A stretch of DNA of 64,000 nucleotides from Lachnospiraceae bacterium (GCA_024403355.1 JAKSRW010000016.1:1-64000), one strand, 5' to 3'; counted from the stretch's first letter, positions 44,820-55,084 are shown. Notes: generated from the sequence alone by a model not told the origin. A program made the numbers and translations.

Positions 44820-45749
44820 ATGCAGGATATAATAGCGGGAGTCAGAAATCTGACACATGAATTTCAACTGAATAAAAAGCTGAAAATCCGGGCAATAGAC
44901 GGACTCTCACTCGATATCCGCAGGGGAGAAATTCTGGGCGTGGTAGGAGAATCGGGGTCAGGTAAATCGACTCTTGCCCGGTGTATGATGAACATTTACA
45001 GGCCGACCGAGGGCGAGGTGTTTTTCAAAAATATAAAATGCAGTGACAGAGCCGAGTATAAAAAGCATGCCTTTGAACTGCAGACGAAGAGACAGATAAT
45101 ATTTCAGGATTCCGCATCGAGCCTGAATCCGAGGATGAGGGTTATCGATATAATTGCGGAACCCTTTAGGATAAATCACATTGTTCCGATCAGGGGCAGT
45201 ATAGAGAATGAGGCGCGTTTTCAGCTGAAATATACGGGCCTGGATGAAGAACTGCTCTATAAGTATCCGGGAGAGCTTTCGGGAGGACAAAGGCAGCGTG
45301 TGGCGATAGCCAGGGCGCTTGCCATGGAGCCGGAGCTTTTGGTGGCGGATGAACCTATATCGGCAGTTGATGTGTCTATACAGGCCCAGCTGGTGAATCT
45401 TTTTAAGCATCTTCGTAATGAACACGGATTTTCTATCATGTTTATTGCCCATGATTTGGCGATGGTGGAATTCTTATGTGACAGAGTGGCAATTATGTAT
45501 AGGGGACGTCTGGTGGAGCTTGCGGAAACTAAGGAACTCTTTGCAAATCCCTTACATCCCTATACGAAGCTTCTTTTGTCCTGTATCCCGATACCGGACC
45601 CGAGAGCGGAAAGAGAAAGAAAGCATCCGGATTTTGATGAAACGGAATTTGACACTTCAGGATGTCTGACGGAGATATCAGAGGGACACCTGCTTTTATG
45701 CGGCGGAGAAAAAAGCAATAATAAGAAAGGCAGTTTAGCTATCGGATGA
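44820..45749 (+). CDS. oppF: Peptide/nickel ABC transporter ATPase, OppF-like
   Basis: This 309-residue partner ATPase has Walker A GESGSGKST, Q-loop IIFQDSASSLNPRM, signature LSGGQRQRV and Walker B LLVADEPISAVDVS. The C-terminal oligopeptide-transporter extension is present (ELFANPLHPYTKLLLSCIP). Its last four bases overlap the permease start, indicating tight coupling. Confidence 0.9.
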   Translation: MQDIIAGVRNLTHEFQLNKKLKIRAIDGLSLDIRRGEILGVVGESGSGKSTLARCMMNIYRPTEGEVFFKNIKCSDRAEYKKHAFELQTKRQIIFQDSASSLNPRMRVIDIIAEPFRINHIVPIRGSIENEARFQLKYTGLDEELLYKYPGELSGGQRQRVAIARALAMEPELLVADEPISAVDVSIQAQLVNLFKHLRNEHGFSIMFIAHDLAMVEFLCDRVAIMYRGRLVELAETKELFANPLHPYTKLLLSCIPIPDPRAERERKHPDFDETEFDTSGCLTEISEGHLLLCGGEKSNNKKGSLAIG

Positions 45750-46777
45750 GCAAAAAAATATGGTATTATTTGCGTAAAACAGCCATTTTTATTGCCGGCG
45801 TATTTATATTAACCCTGGTGGTTTTCTTTATTTCGAGGCTTGCGCCAATCGACCCTCTTCAGTCTTATTACGGGGAGCGCGTTGAGAAAATGAGTGTCGA
45901 AGAGAAGAATATTGCAAGGGATAGGCTGGGTCTGAATGAACCCGTTTTTACGCAGTATTTCAAATGGCTGGATAACGCATTTCACGGAGATTTCGGAATC
46001 TCGTATAAATATAAACAGGATGCTCTCGAACTGATAGGGGAGAGGATAGGGAATACGCTTATTCTGGGGGGCATCGGCTTTATCATAATATTTTTGGGCT
46101 CGCTCGGGCTGGGACTTTGGTGTGCACGAAGGGAGAACAGTCTCTTTGACAGAATTGTCTGTAAGCTGGGAACCATACTATCGTGCGTGCCTGAATTCTG
46201 GCTGGCACTGGTGCTGATACTTGTCTTTTGTGTAATGCTGAGAATTCTGCCAAGCAGCGGAGCATATTCGGTTACTGCGGCAAATGAGAGCGGTCTTGCG
46301 GCCCTTGGGGACAGGATAGCGCATCTGATTCTGCCCCTGACCGTTGTGGTGCTTGAGCACCTATGGTACTATGCGTACATTGTGCGTAATAAGTGTCTGG
46401 AGGAAATCAGGGCTGACTATGTTCTTCTCGGAAGGGCGATAGGACTTACAAAGCGCAGGGTTGTGTACAGGCATTGCCTGAGAAATCTTATGCCCTCGTA
46501 TCTTAGCATAATGGCGATTGCTGTGCCGCATATTCTGGGCGGAACCTATATTGTGGAAACGGTATTTTCTTATCCCGGGATAGGTAGTCTCGCCTATGAA
46601 AGTGCACGCTTTGCGGACTATAATATGCTGATGCTTCTGTGCGTTCTGACAGGTATTGTCGTGATTTTCTTTAATATGCTGGCACAGATTCTGAACGAAC
46701 ATATAGACCCGAGAATCAGGGCGGAGCAGACAGTGTCAGGGCGCAGGACGGCAGATTTCAGACAGGAGCCTAAATAA
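45746..46777 (+). CDS. oppB: Peptide/nickel ABC transporter permease, OppB-like
   Basis: This 343-residue inner-membrane protein has six hydrophobic segments and the OppB/DppB N terminus (FFISRLAPIDPLQSYYG). The EAA loop region reads RADYVLLGRAIGLTKRRVVYRHCLRN, and ETVFSYPGIGSLAYESARFAD is typical near the C terminus. It starts inside the end of the ATPase gene. Confidence 0.9.
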   Translation: MSKKIWYYLRKTAIFIAGVFILTLVVFFISRLAPIDPLQSYYGERVEKMSVEEKNIARDRLGLNEPVFTQYFKWLDNAFHGDFGISYKYKQDALELIGERIGNTLILGGIGFIIIFLGSLGLGLWCARRENSLFDRIVCKLGTILSCVPEFWLALVLILVFCVMLRILPSSGAYSVTAANESGLAALGDRIAHLILPLTVVVLEHLWYYAYIVRNKCLEEIRADYVLLGRAIGLTKRRVVYRHCLRNLMPSYLSIMAIAVPHILGGTYIVETVFSYPGIGSLAYESARFADYNMLMLLCVLTGIVVIFFNMLAQILNEHIDPRIRAEQTVSGRRTADFRQEPK

Positions 46778-46847
46778 AAAAGCAGGCTGTCTGTACGCTT
46801 TGCATAATGTAAGGATTAGTTGACTTGAAAGGTATGGAAAATAAATT

Positions 46848-47669
46848 TTGAAAAAGAAAAACAGGCTTCCGATAGCCTCACTTGTGATTCTGGGCCTGAT
46901 AGTGCTGGGGTGTCTGATGGCAGACATGATATCCGTAAAGGACCCTTCATATCTGGACCTTGCGAATTATACAAAGGCGCCTTCAAAAGAATTTATATTT
47001 GGAACGGATACGCTGGGACGCGATATTTTCTCATGTATATGGCATGGCGGCAGGGTATCGATTTTAATTGGACTGTTCGCAACGCTGATATCGACCTTTA
47101 TCGCAGTTGTCTATGGTTCAGTCAGCGGTATGGCTTCGGATTTTATTGACACGATTATGATGCGGATAACAGAGATTATTCTGAGCATTCCGTCACTTTT
47201 AATAATTATTTTTCTGCAGGCAATTCTGGGGGCATCGAATATTTTATCAATATCGATAGTTATCGGAGTTACAAGCTGGTGCAGTATCGCAAAGCTTGTG
47301 CGTACAGAGGTCAGACAGCTTAGAAAAAGTGAATATATCATTGCATCAAAAAGCATGGGCGGAGGCTTTTTCTTCATACTTTTTCATCATTTACTGCCGA
47401 ATTTCATGTCTTCGGTGATGTTTATGATTGTAATGAATATCCGCTCGGCTATCGTGACAGAGTCAACGCTGAGCTTTATAGGTCTCGGACTTCCGCTTGA
47501 AATCATTTCCTGGGGCAGTATGCTTTCAAATGCGGAGAAGGCACTGATGACGAATGCCTGGTGGATTATTCTGATACCCGGTGTATTTCTGGTCGCGGTG
47601 CTTTTATGTGTAAGCGATCTCGGAAACTGGCTTCGCGGCAGGCTTAATCCGACGGATAAGAAGGTTTGA
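46848..47669 (+). CDS. oppC: Peptide/nickel ABC transporter permease, OppC-like
   Basis: This 273-residue permease has the OppC/DppC pattern: FIFGTDTLGRDIFSCIWHGGR near the start, EYIIASKSMGGGFFFILFHHLLPN in the EAA loop, and ESTLSFIGLGLPLEIISWGSML near the end. The start is TTG at 46848; the upstream ATG opens only a five-codon frame. With oppB it forms the channel of the importer. Confidence 0.88.
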   Translation: MKKKNRLPIASLVILGLIVLGCLMADMISVKDPSYLDLANYTKAPSKEFIFGTDTLGRDIFSCIWHGGRVSILIGLFATLISTFIAVVYGSVSGMASDFIDTIMMRITEIILSIPSLLIIIFLQAILGASNILSISIVIGVTSWCSIAKLVRTEVRQLRKSEYIIASKSMGGGFFFILFHHLLPNFMSSVMFMIVMNIRSAIVTESTLSFIGLGLPLEIISWGSMLSNAEKALMTNAWWIILIPGVFLVAVLLCVSDLGNWLRGRLNPTDKKV

Positions 47670-47702
47670 AAATAACTCTTAATCTATCATTGAAATCTAA
47701 AT

Positions 47703-47735
47703 GGCGGGCAGATAATAATCTGCTTGCCTTTTTTG
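47703..47735 (+). terminator. Terminator of the ABC operon
   Basis: GGCGGGCAGAT pairs with ATCTGCTTGCC around AATA, followed by six T. Confidence 0.9.
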
Positions 47736-47851
47736 AATCCAGGAAGTATAATAAATATGTATCGGCTTTTTTGCGGATGTGTGAAAAAGTATTTTACATG
47801 CATATATGTGACTGCAAAATGTGAACACGGTGTATTTCCGTGATATGCGGT

Positions 47852-47903
47852 GCAGGCAGAAAAGCATGGTTATTAATATGAGGGCTTCGCTCTTAGCATG
47901 AGG
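47852..47903 (+). repeat. Two shared leader segments before tgt
   Basis: GCAGGCAGAAAAGCATGGTTATTA (the short leader family) runs into GGCTTCGCTCTTAGCATGAGG, the 3' end of the longer leader family seen at 51329, 52984 and 53075. The final GAGG serves as ribosome site for tgt. Confidence 0.65.
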
Positions 47904-47909
47904 TTATAG

Positions 47910-49043
<1,134 letters not shown>

Positions 49044-49121
49044 GCCGCTATGGTACAGATTATAGCTCGTGAGCAGAGGTGCACAGCGAGTTTGAATAAA
49101 AGATAATAAAGGAGAATAAAC

Positions 49122-49442
49122 ATGAACTTAATTTTTATGGAACAGACCGCTCAGGGTTCAGGCTCAATCATTATGCTGGTTGTATACATCGTAGTTATCG
49201 TTGCAGCCTTCTATTTCCTGGCAATCAGACCTCAGAAGAAGCAGCAGAAGCAGATGGATGCCATGATTTCATCACTTGAGGTTGGTGACAGCGTATTAAC
49301 AACAGGCGGTTTCTACGGCGTAGTAATCGATGTTATGGATGAGGTAGTTATCGTAGAGTTCGGTTCAAACAAGAACTGCCGTATCCCCATGAAGAAGACA
49401 GCTATCACAGAGGTTGAGAAGCCTTCAGCAGCTGAGAACTAA
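49122..49442 (+). CDS. yajC: Preprotein translocase accessory subunit YajC
   Basis: This 106-residue protein has one N-terminal helix (IIMLVVYIVVIVAAFYFLAI) followed by RPQKKQQKQMDAMISSLEVGD and VLTTGGFYGVV, the family signature. YajC associates with SecDF and SecYEG. secD and secF do not follow here. AAGGAG precedes the ATG, and a leader with GCGAGTTTGAATA lies before it. Confidence 0.92.
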   Translation: MNLIFMEQTAQGSGSIIMLVVYIVVIVAAFYFLAIRPQKKQQKQMDAMISSLEVGDSVLTTGGFYGVVIDVMDEVVIVEFGSNKNCRIPMKKTAITEVEKPSAAEN

Positions 49443-49463
49443 AATTATTCAAGTAAATATGGC

Positions 49464-49497
49464 AATAAAAAAGGACATCCGCGGATGTCCTTTTATT
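49464..49497. terminator. Bidirectional terminator between yajC and the Big2 gene
   Basis: AATAAAAAAGGACATCC and GGATGTCCTTTTATT are near-perfect inverted arms with A and T runs on both sides. Confidence 0.88.
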
Positions 49498-49513
49498 GTA
49501 CCTAATAAAGCTT

Positions 49514-50272
49514 TCAGTTATTCTTTGCAACTGAGGCAGGTTCAGCCTCATCGGCATCATCTTCCCTGTTGTCTGTGTTGTCCTCTGTCTTCTGTGAATC
49601 AGAACTGTCTGAATCTGCAGGAGAGTAATCGGGAATAATTCCTTCAAGGCTTTCGCTTTCGATGTAGGAAGCATAATCCTCATCATCAAGAACATAAACC
49701 TTACACTCTGCTGACTGACCATTCTCAAGGAATGCAAAAACTACTGCTTCTCCCACATGCTTAGCCTTAACGCGGCCGATTGAGGTAACGGAAGCGATGT
49801 TCTTATCAGAAGAATAGAAAACGGGTTTTTCAACGGTATTAAGAGGAGAAACGATAGTTTTCAGTGTCTTTTTCATACCGGTAGAAAGAACCAGCTCGGT
49901 TTTAGTAAGTTTTACACTAATTGCTGCCGGTCCTATAAGAACCTTGCACTGCAGAGTAGCGGTCGGAACACTTCCCTCGATTACGGTAGCTGTTACAACG
50001 CATTCACCGTTCGAAATACCGGTGATATAACCGCGCTGGTCAACATAAGCAATCATCGGAGCGCTGGAGCGGAAGATTATCTTCGCTCTGGACGAAATAT
50101 TATAGGCACGCAGCCTGAAGCTTCCGTCCTTGGCAATCGACACCTCTGAAACATTCAGCTTCATGTCGCCTGCCGCCTTAACCTCAACACCTCTGCAAAG
50201 CATGATCATACACAAACCAAAGAAAAGCAATAAACCGGAAAATTTTATTAATGCACTGATTTTTTCTTTCAC
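49514..50272 (-). CDS. Secreted Big2 (bacterial Ig-like) domain protein
   Basis: This 252-residue exported protein has a signal-anchor or signal peptide (FSGLLLFFGLCMIMLCRG). Two bacterial Ig-like stretches follow (SEVSIAKDGSFRLRAYN...GYITGISNGECVVTATV; TELVLSTGMKKTLKTIVSP...SVTSIGRVKAKHVGEAVVFA), then a Ser/Asp/Glu-rich C terminus. The GTG at 50272 is chosen as start because AAAGGAGG sits 8 nt upstream on the minus strand. It is probably a surface adhesion or structural protein. Confidence 0.78.
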   Translation of the reverse strand: MKEKISALIKFSGLLLFFGLCMIMLCRGVEVKAAGDMKLNVSEVSIAKDGSFRLRAYNISSRAKIIFRSSAPMIAYVDQRGYITGISNGECVVTATVIEGSVPTATLQCKVLIGPAAISVKLTKTELVLSTGMKKTLKTIVSPLNTVEKPVFYSSDKNIASVTSIGRVKAKHVGEAVVFAFLENGQSAECKVYVLDDEDYASYIESESLEGIIPDYSPADSDSSDSQKTEDNTDNREDDADEAEPASVAKNN

Positions 50273-50452
50273 GGCAACAACCTCCTTTGTGTATTTTTCA
50301 TGCGTCACATCCTGCCGTCAAAATACAATAAGTCTGTGACAGATTTACGCCAAAAGTGTAACAAAATTGTGAAATCTTCGATTGGCCTTGTGCACACTGT
50401 GGCCACTGAGTACAAGATGTTGGGTTGTAATGCTTCGAGGGCTTTCTTTTTC

Positions 50453-50482
50453 TTGAAAATCTGATATAATCTGGTATATAAT
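50453..50482 (+). promoter_or_regulatory. Promoter of the response-regulator transcript
   Basis: TTGAAA (50453-50458), 18 nt, TATAAT (50477-50482). The transcript would begin at about 50488, just before the hairpin element. The rest of the gene-free stretch 50273-50452 shows no other feature. Confidence 0.6.
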
Positions 50483-50495
50483 CATATTAAAGTAA

Positions 50496-50577
50496 AGGAT
50501 AACCCACTGCCTTTAGGTGTTGGGTGCAAGCCTTATTCGGTGCGGGGTACAATACCCGTACCGAATAAGGCGAAGCA
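50496..50577 (+). ncRNA. Composite hairpin element (hairpins A-B) in the response-regulator leader
   Basis: Hairpin A is CCCACTGCC-TTTA-GGTGTTGGG. Hairpin B is GCCTTATTCGGTGCGGG with CCCGTACCGAATAAGGC around GTACAATA, a nearly perfect 17-bp stem. Compared with the copy at 55085, the GGTGCGGGG and CCCGTACC parts are conserved while the flanking stem bases differ on both sides so that pairing is kept. This compensatory pattern supports an RNA structure. Confidence 0.7.
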
Positions 50578-50611
50578 GTATTGAATGTATTCTGAAAGAA
50601 ATGGAGAATCT

Positions 50612-51310
50612 ATGCAGTATATTTTAGTTGCCGATGACAATCCGGATATCACTGATGTATTGGAGAACTACGTAAAAAAGGAAGGCTACGAGCCCATCAT
50701 TGCAGGTGACGGCGAGGAAGCACTTAATAAGTTTTTTGAGTATAAGCCCTCGGTGGTACTTTTGGATGTTATGATGCCCAAAATGGACGGCTATGAGGTC
50801 TGCAGACGAATTCGTGAAAAGTCTGATGTGCCGGTTATTCTTGTTACGGCGCGCGGAGAGGATTTTGAGAGAATCATGGGCCTTGACATAGGAGCGGATG
50901 ATTATATTGTAAAGCCTTTCAGTCCCAGCGAGGTTATGGCAAGAGTCCGCGCAGTGCTTCGAAGAATGAGCAAAAACGACCGTGCGGATGAGGGCGGACG
51001 TACACGTATCACAATAGGAAACCTGACTGTGGATATAAAGGAGTACGCTCTTTACATGAATAATGAGCAGGTAAGCATGACAAAGAAGGAGCTTGAAACG
51101 GTTTGGACACTTATGAACAATCCGGAGAAGCTTTTCACACGCGATAATCTGCTGAACAGCATCTGGGGCTATGATTATTACGGTGAGACGAGAACCGTTG
51201 ATACCCATATAAAGCGTATCCGCGGCAAGCTTGATGCCTACGACCATCCCGATTGGGATATTAAAACGGTATGGGGTGCCGGTTATAAATTTGTGATTAA
51301 TAAAAGCTGA
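50612..51310 (+). CDS. OmpR/PhoB-type response regulator
   Basis: This 232-residue two-component regulator has a receiver domain with the acidic pocket (D8, D9), phospho-acceptor D52 in VVLLDVMMPKMDG and the VKPFSPSEV Lys. A winged-helix DNA-binding domain follows, with SMTKKELETVWTLMNNP and TVDTHIKRIRGKL. The start at 50612 follows GGAG. It pairs with the kinase gene 106 nt downstream. Confidence 0.93.
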   Translation: MQYILVADDNPDITDVLENYVKKEGYEPIIAGDGEEALNKFFEYKPSVVLLDVMMPKMDGYEVCRRIREKSDVPVILVTARGEDFERIMGLDIGADDYIVKPFSPSEVMARVRAVLRRMSKNDRADEGGRTRITIGNLTVDIKEYALYMNNEQVSMTKKELETVWTLMNNPEKLFTRDNLLNSIWGYDYYGETRTVDTHIKRIRGKLDAYDHPDWDIKTVWGAGYKFVINKS

Positions 51311-51328
51311 TGCATAGTTAAGCTCGGG

Positions 51329-51409
51329 AATAAATTTTCAAGCTATGAGATTGGTGCAAAAACGCACCAATCTTAAAACATTAGCTAACGCTTCGCTCTT
51401 AGCATGAGG
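51329..51409 (+). ncRNA. Leader element (hairpin plus CTTCGCTCTTAGCATGAGG), copy before the kinase
   Basis: AATAAATTTTCAAGCTATGA is followed by GATTGGTGC/GCACCAATC (51349-51372), then GCTAACG/CTCTTAGC (TTCG loop region) and ATGAGG, which is part of the kinase ribosome site. Closely similar sequences are at 52984-53063 and 53075-53158, and a part at 47883-47903. Confidence 0.65.
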
Positions 51410-51415
51410 GGAATT

Positions 51416-52888
51416 ATGAAAAATGATGCTAAAAAAAAGCATACAGGCATTTTTTTAAGGGTATTCGGCTACTATGTAGCTGTAGTACTCTTATTTGCGT
51501 TAGCACTTGGCTTCATTTTTATTTCACTCTTCAATAATTCGAATAAAGAGCATAAAAGAGCTCAGATTGAGAAGATGGCTGAGACCGCTTCAAAACGAAT
51601 GCGCCAGTATATTCTCGACAGTGATTATGCTGAGGCCATGAGCTATATTGAGATTTTCAATGAGCAGGAGGGAGCGGATATCTGGACCATTTCCAATCCC
51701 GATGCCGAAAATCCAATGAATTCCATGCTTGAAAGCGTAAATATCAGGGATGTACAGCTGCAGCCGGAATTTACTAATCTTCTAAAAGCTGCCTATTCAG
51801 GCGAGGACAGGCTGGAGTTCTTTTACAGTAATATCCACGGTTCAACGGCCATGGCGATAGGTGTGCCCATCAGAGGACAGTCGAATGAGGTCTGCGGTGC
51901 ACTGATTATCATCATGTCAATGGAGGAGCTGGATGAGAATATTGCGACCGGTATTAAACTGATTGTAATTAGCTCGATTATTGCCCTTATGCTGGCTACT
52001 ATTATTGCCATGCTTTTTGCCCGTCAGCTCGTAAAGCCCATCATGAGGATTAAGAAGGTTACGACCGCGCTGAGTGAGGGTGATTATTCGACAAAAACTG
52101 AAATTATCCGTGCCGATGAAATCGGTGAAGTGGCCGAAAGTATTGATAAACTGGCCGAAAAGCTTTGCGAAAACGACGAAGAACGTAAAAATATGGAGCA
52201 GACGCGACTGGATTTCTTTGCAAACGTTTCTCATGAGATGCGTACACCCATTGCGGTGGTAAGAGCCTATACCGAAAGTCTGGTGGACGGTGTTGTTACC
52301 GATGAGGAAAAGGTCAGCCAGTATTATGCGAGAATTCTTGCGGAATGTAAAAGTATGGAGCGTCTGGTAGGCGATCTTCTGACTCTGTCAAAAATGCAGA
52401 ATCCTGCTTTTAAGATAGAGAAGGAGCCAGTAAATCTCGTACATATTTTTGATGAAATAGTCCGTTCAGCCCTGGCATTAAGCAATGAGAAGGGCATACA
52501 GATTGTTATGCACCGCGAGAGCAGTGTGTATATGATTATGGGTGATTACGACCGTCTGCGGCAGATGTTTATTGTCATTCTGGATAATGCAATTAAGTTC
52601 TCGGAGAGCGGTTCGAGCATTTATCTGACCCTGACCTCCGAAAAACGTAAGATTGTCTGCAGTATTCGTGACGAGGGCGCCGGAATCAGCGACGAGGAGC
52701 TTCCGAATATTTTTGATAAATTCTATAAATCAAAGCTCAGGCAGAATGCAAAGGGTACGGGACTTGGACTTCCCATTGCGAAATATATCTGCTTAAAGCA
52801 TGACGGAAGCATAGAAGTAAAGAGTAAGGTCGGAGAGGGTACGGAGTTCATCTTTACCTTCGATGAGGTATTTGAGGAAGATTTATAA
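51416..52888 (+). CDS. Sensor histidine kinase
   Basis: This 490-residue membrane kinase has helices near 17-40 and 178-202, an external sensor domain of about 135 residues, a HAMP domain (RQLVKPIMRIKKVTTALSEGDYS), the phospho-acceptor FFANVSHEMRTPIAV (H273) and an ATP-binding domain (DNAIKF, DEGAGISDEELPNIFDKF, GTGLGLPIAKY). It would phosphorylate the preceding regulator. The start at 51416 follows GAGGGG; an ATG at 51404 lies inside the repeated leader. Confidence 0.93.
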   Translation: MKNDAKKKHTGIFLRVFGYYVAVVLLFALALGFIFISLFNNSNKEHKRAQIEKMAETASKRMRQYILDSDYAEAMSYIEIFNEQEGADIWTISNPDAENPMNSMLESVNIRDVQLQPEFTNLLKAAYSGEDRLEFFYSNIHGSTAMAIGVPIRGQSNEVCGALIIIMSMEELDENIATGIKLIVISSIIALMLATIIAMLFARQLVKPIMRIKKVTTALSEGDYSTKTEIIRADEIGEVAESIDKLAEKLCENDEERKNMEQTRLDFFANVSHEMRTPIAVVRAYTESLVDGVVTDEEKVSQYYARILAECKSMERLVGDLLTLSKMQNPAFKIEKEPVNLVHIFDEIVRSALALSNEKGIQIVMHRESSVYMIMGDYDRLRQMFIVILDNAIKFSESGSSIYLTLTSEKRKIVCSIRDEGAGISDEELPNIFDKFYKSKLRQNAKGTGLGLPIAKYICLKHDGSIEVKSKVGEGTEFIFTFDEVFEEDL

Positions 52889-52983
52889 ATATTTGACGTA
52901 GCGCCGGGCTCTGTTAACAGATACAGTCGGAAGCCGGCAATTATCTGCCAAAAGTCTAAGGGCTGCGAGGCGTTAAAGCGTGA

Positions 52984-53158
52984 TAATAAAATTTTAAACT
53001 ATGAGATAGGTGCTAAGAGCGAAAAAATTAAAATACCAGCTAACGCGTGGCTCTTAGGATGAGATAAGTTTGAAAATAAATTTTCAAACATGAAGATTGG
53101 TGCAAAGAGCGGCACCAATCTTAAACCATTAGCTAATCGCTTCGCTCTTAGCATGAGG
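52984..53158 (+). ncRNA. Two tandem leader elements before the methyltransferase
   Basis: Two copies, 52984-53063 and 53075-53158, are related to 51329-51409. In the second, GATTGGTGC/GCACCAATC pairs perfectly, and TAGCTAATCGCTTCGCTCTTAGC precedes ATGAGG. In the first, the first stem has decayed (GATAGGTGC with no partner) and the end reads TCTTAGGATGAG. This suggests duplication followed by decay of the upstream copy. Confidence 0.65.
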
Positions 53159-53183
53159 TTAAAAATGGAAAGTAGGTGCAATT

Positions 53184-54149
53184 ATGTGGGTTGCTGACGG
53201 ATGGAAGGATTATGAGGTGCTTGACTGCTCTGAAGGGGAGAAGCTTGAGCGCTGGGGAAAATATAAATTGCTCAGACCCGATCCCCAGGTTATCTGGAGT
53301 ACGGAAAAAAATAAGAGCCTCTGGGGAAAGCTGAATGCTCATTATCACAGAAGTGCAAAGGGCGGCGGTGAATGGGAGTTTTTTGATTTGCCGGAGCAGT
53401 GGGAGATTTCCTATAAGGATCTGAACTTTAATCTGAAGCCCTTCAGCTTCAAGCATACAGGACTTTTTCCCGAACAGGCCGTAAACTGGGACTGGATGCG
53501 TGATAAGCTCACGGCAGCCATGGAGGCGGAGCCTGAGAGAAGCTTCAAGGTTTTGAACCTTTTCGCCTATACGGGCGGTGCAACCGCGGCCTGTGCTAAG
53601 GCAGGAGCTGTTGAAGCTGCAAAGCGTAACGGCGGCGCTGCAGGCAGAAGGGAGACTGCTGCTGACGGAAGAACCGTACCGACTATGGACAGCAGAATCA
53701 GCGTGACTCATGTGGACGCTTCAAAGGGAATGGTCGGCTGGGCCAAGGAAAATGCGGTTCTTTCGGGACTTGCTGAGGCGCCTGTCAGGTATATTGTTGA
53801 TGACTGTAAAAAGTTTGTGGAGCGTGAAATCAGACGCGAGAGCTTTTATGATGCAATCATAATGGACCCGCCCTCATACGGACGCGGACCCAAGGGAGAA
53901 ATATGGAAGCTTGAGGAGAGCCTTTATCCTTTTGTGGAGCTTTGTACAAAGGTGCTTACAAAGAAGCCTGTGTTTTTATTAATCAATTCCTACACAACAG
54001 GCCTTCAGCCCGCAGTACTTTCATATATGCTTAATACATTGGTGGCAAAGCATTTCGGCGGAACCGTACGTGCGGAGGAAATCGGACTTCCCGTTACGGC
54101 ATCAGGCCTGGTGCTTCCCTGCGGTGCATCCGGCAGATGGGAAGCATAA
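53184..54149 (+). CDS. Class I SAM-dependent methyltransferase, RlmI/K-like
   Basis: This 321-residue protein begins MWVADGWKDYEVLDCSEGEK, then KYKLLRPDPQVIW, an N-terminal region like that in RlmI/RlmK-related RNA methyltransferases. SAM motif I is VLNLFAYTGGATAACAKAGA, and the catalytic-type motif is IIMDPPSYGRG. Between the strands lies an extra segment of about 24 residues rich in Gly, Arg and Ala (GGAAGRRETAADGRT). The target is uncertain; 23S rRNA cytosine is a guess from the family. It has two tandem leader elements upstream. Confidence 0.82.
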   Translation: MWVADGWKDYEVLDCSEGEKLERWGKYKLLRPDPQVIWSTEKNKSLWGKLNAHYHRSAKGGGEWEFFDLPEQWEISYKDLNFNLKPFSFKHTGLFPEQAVNWDWMRDKLTAAMEAEPERSFKVLNLFAYTGGATAACAKAGAVEAAKRNGGAAGRRETAADGRTVPTMDSRISVTHVDASKGMVGWAKENAVLSGLAEAPVRYIVDDCKKFVEREIRRESFYDAIIMDPPSYGRGPKGEIWKLEESLYPFVELCTKVLTKKPVFLLINSYTTGLQPAVLSYMLNTLVAKHFGGTVRAEEIGLPVTASGLVLPCGASGRWEA

Positions 54150-54323
54150 AGAAAATTAGGAAGGCTAATACTGCAGACTTTCCTGAATAAATCCTTCTAA
54201 ATTGCGCTGTTAATAGTGTTATTTCTAAAATAATCTGCTAAAATTTATAAAGAGATGCGGAATGGCCGCATTCGTGAAATGTGCTTTGGACAGTAGTTTT
54301 TTAGCTGTCGGAAAGGAGTAGAA

Positions 54324-54566
54324 ATGGGAATTATTACAAGCTTAATCATCGGCGGCGTTGTCGGATGGCTTGCCAGCATGATTATGGGAACTAAGAAAAG
54401 CCTTTTCTGGTATGTGGTTTTTGGTGTACTCGGAGGTATTATCGGTTCGGTGCTTCATTTCTTCATACCGATTGGAGGCGACGGCTTCCTGATGGATCTG
54501 GTATTCGGTGTTATCGGTACCTGCCTTCTTATTTTCGGCTTCCGTATTTATCTGGGGAAGCAATAA
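54324..54566 (+). CDS. GlsB/YeaQ/YmgE family small membrane protein
   Basis: This 80-residue protein has three hydrophobic segments. GIITSLIIGGVVGWLASMIMG is the family signature, with GVLGGIIGSVLHFF and a final GVIGTCLLIFGFRIYLG. Related proteins are stress-associated and of unclear function. GAAAGGAG precedes the ATG. Confidence 0.85.
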   Translation: MGIITSLIIGGVVGWLASMIMGTKKSLFWYVVFGVLGGIIGSVLHFFIPIGGDGFLMDLVFGVIGTCLLIFGFRIYLGKQ

Positions 54567-54581
54567 AACACAATAAAAATA

Positions 54582-54620
54582 TAAGCCGGGACTGTAGTTT
54601 ATCACAGTCTCGGCTTTTTG
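54582..54620. terminator. Terminator between convergent genes
   Basis: AGCCGGGACTGT and ACAGTCTCGGCT form a 12-bp stem followed by TTTTTG. The stop codon of the XRE gene on the other strand lies inside it. Confidence 0.85.
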
Positions 54621-54952
54621 TTTTGAAAATACAGTTTTGAATATTCAAGCAGTCTTTCTGCCAGTTTATTGTCTTTTCTGATGGCAGTTACTAATGCAAA
54701 TAGTTCGGGTTCTTTTTCTTCGGAAACGGTAATTGTATCAGATGAAGGAATGTCTGAAAGGCTGTATAAAAAATCGCTGGTTGTTCCGAATACTTCGGCA
54801 ATATAGCTGACTGTTTGAAATGAAGGTTCCCTGTCTCCTTTTTCGTATCTGCCGTATCCCATAGCAGACATATTGAGCCGTCTGGCAGCTTCGGCCTTGT
54901 TGATTCCAAGACTTTCTCGGGCTTGTATAAGTCTTTCTTTTGAAAATTTCAT
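54602..54952 (-). CDS. XRE family transcriptional regulator
   Basis: This 116-residue protein has an N-terminal HTH_3 domain (LIQARESLGINKAEAARRLNMSAMGYGRYEKGDREPS) ending in FGTTSDFLYSLSD, and a short C-terminal helix. It is divergent from hicAB with about 380 bp between. It is a candidate, besides HicB, for the ATAACC-N3-GGTTAT sites in that interval. Confidence 0.88.
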   Translation of the reverse strand: MKFSKERLIQARESLGINKAEAARRLNMSAMGYGRYEKGDREPSFQTVSYIAEVFGTTSDFLYSLSDIPSSDTITVSEEKEPELFALVTAIRKDNKLAERLLEYSKLYFQNKKPRL

Positions 54953-55012
54953 ATTGATATCTACACCTTTCAGTAAGAACGTTAAGTATATTATCGGCGC
55001 CGGCCATTATTA

Positions 55013-55080
55013 TAACGAGAGACAAGCGAAGTAGTCAGAAGTTTGACATTGACAAATAACCGTTGGTTATTATATAAAAT
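55013..55080 (+). promoter_or_regulatory. Promoter with palindromic operator (upstream copy)
   Basis: A hairpin-D-like segment with AAGTTTGACA leads to a second TTGACA (55049-55054), 16 nt, then TATATA (55071-55076). The spacer holds ATAACC-GTT-GGTTAT (55056-55070). A similar operator lies in the spacer of the promoter at 55208. Confidence 0.6.
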
Positions 55081-55084
55081 AGAA

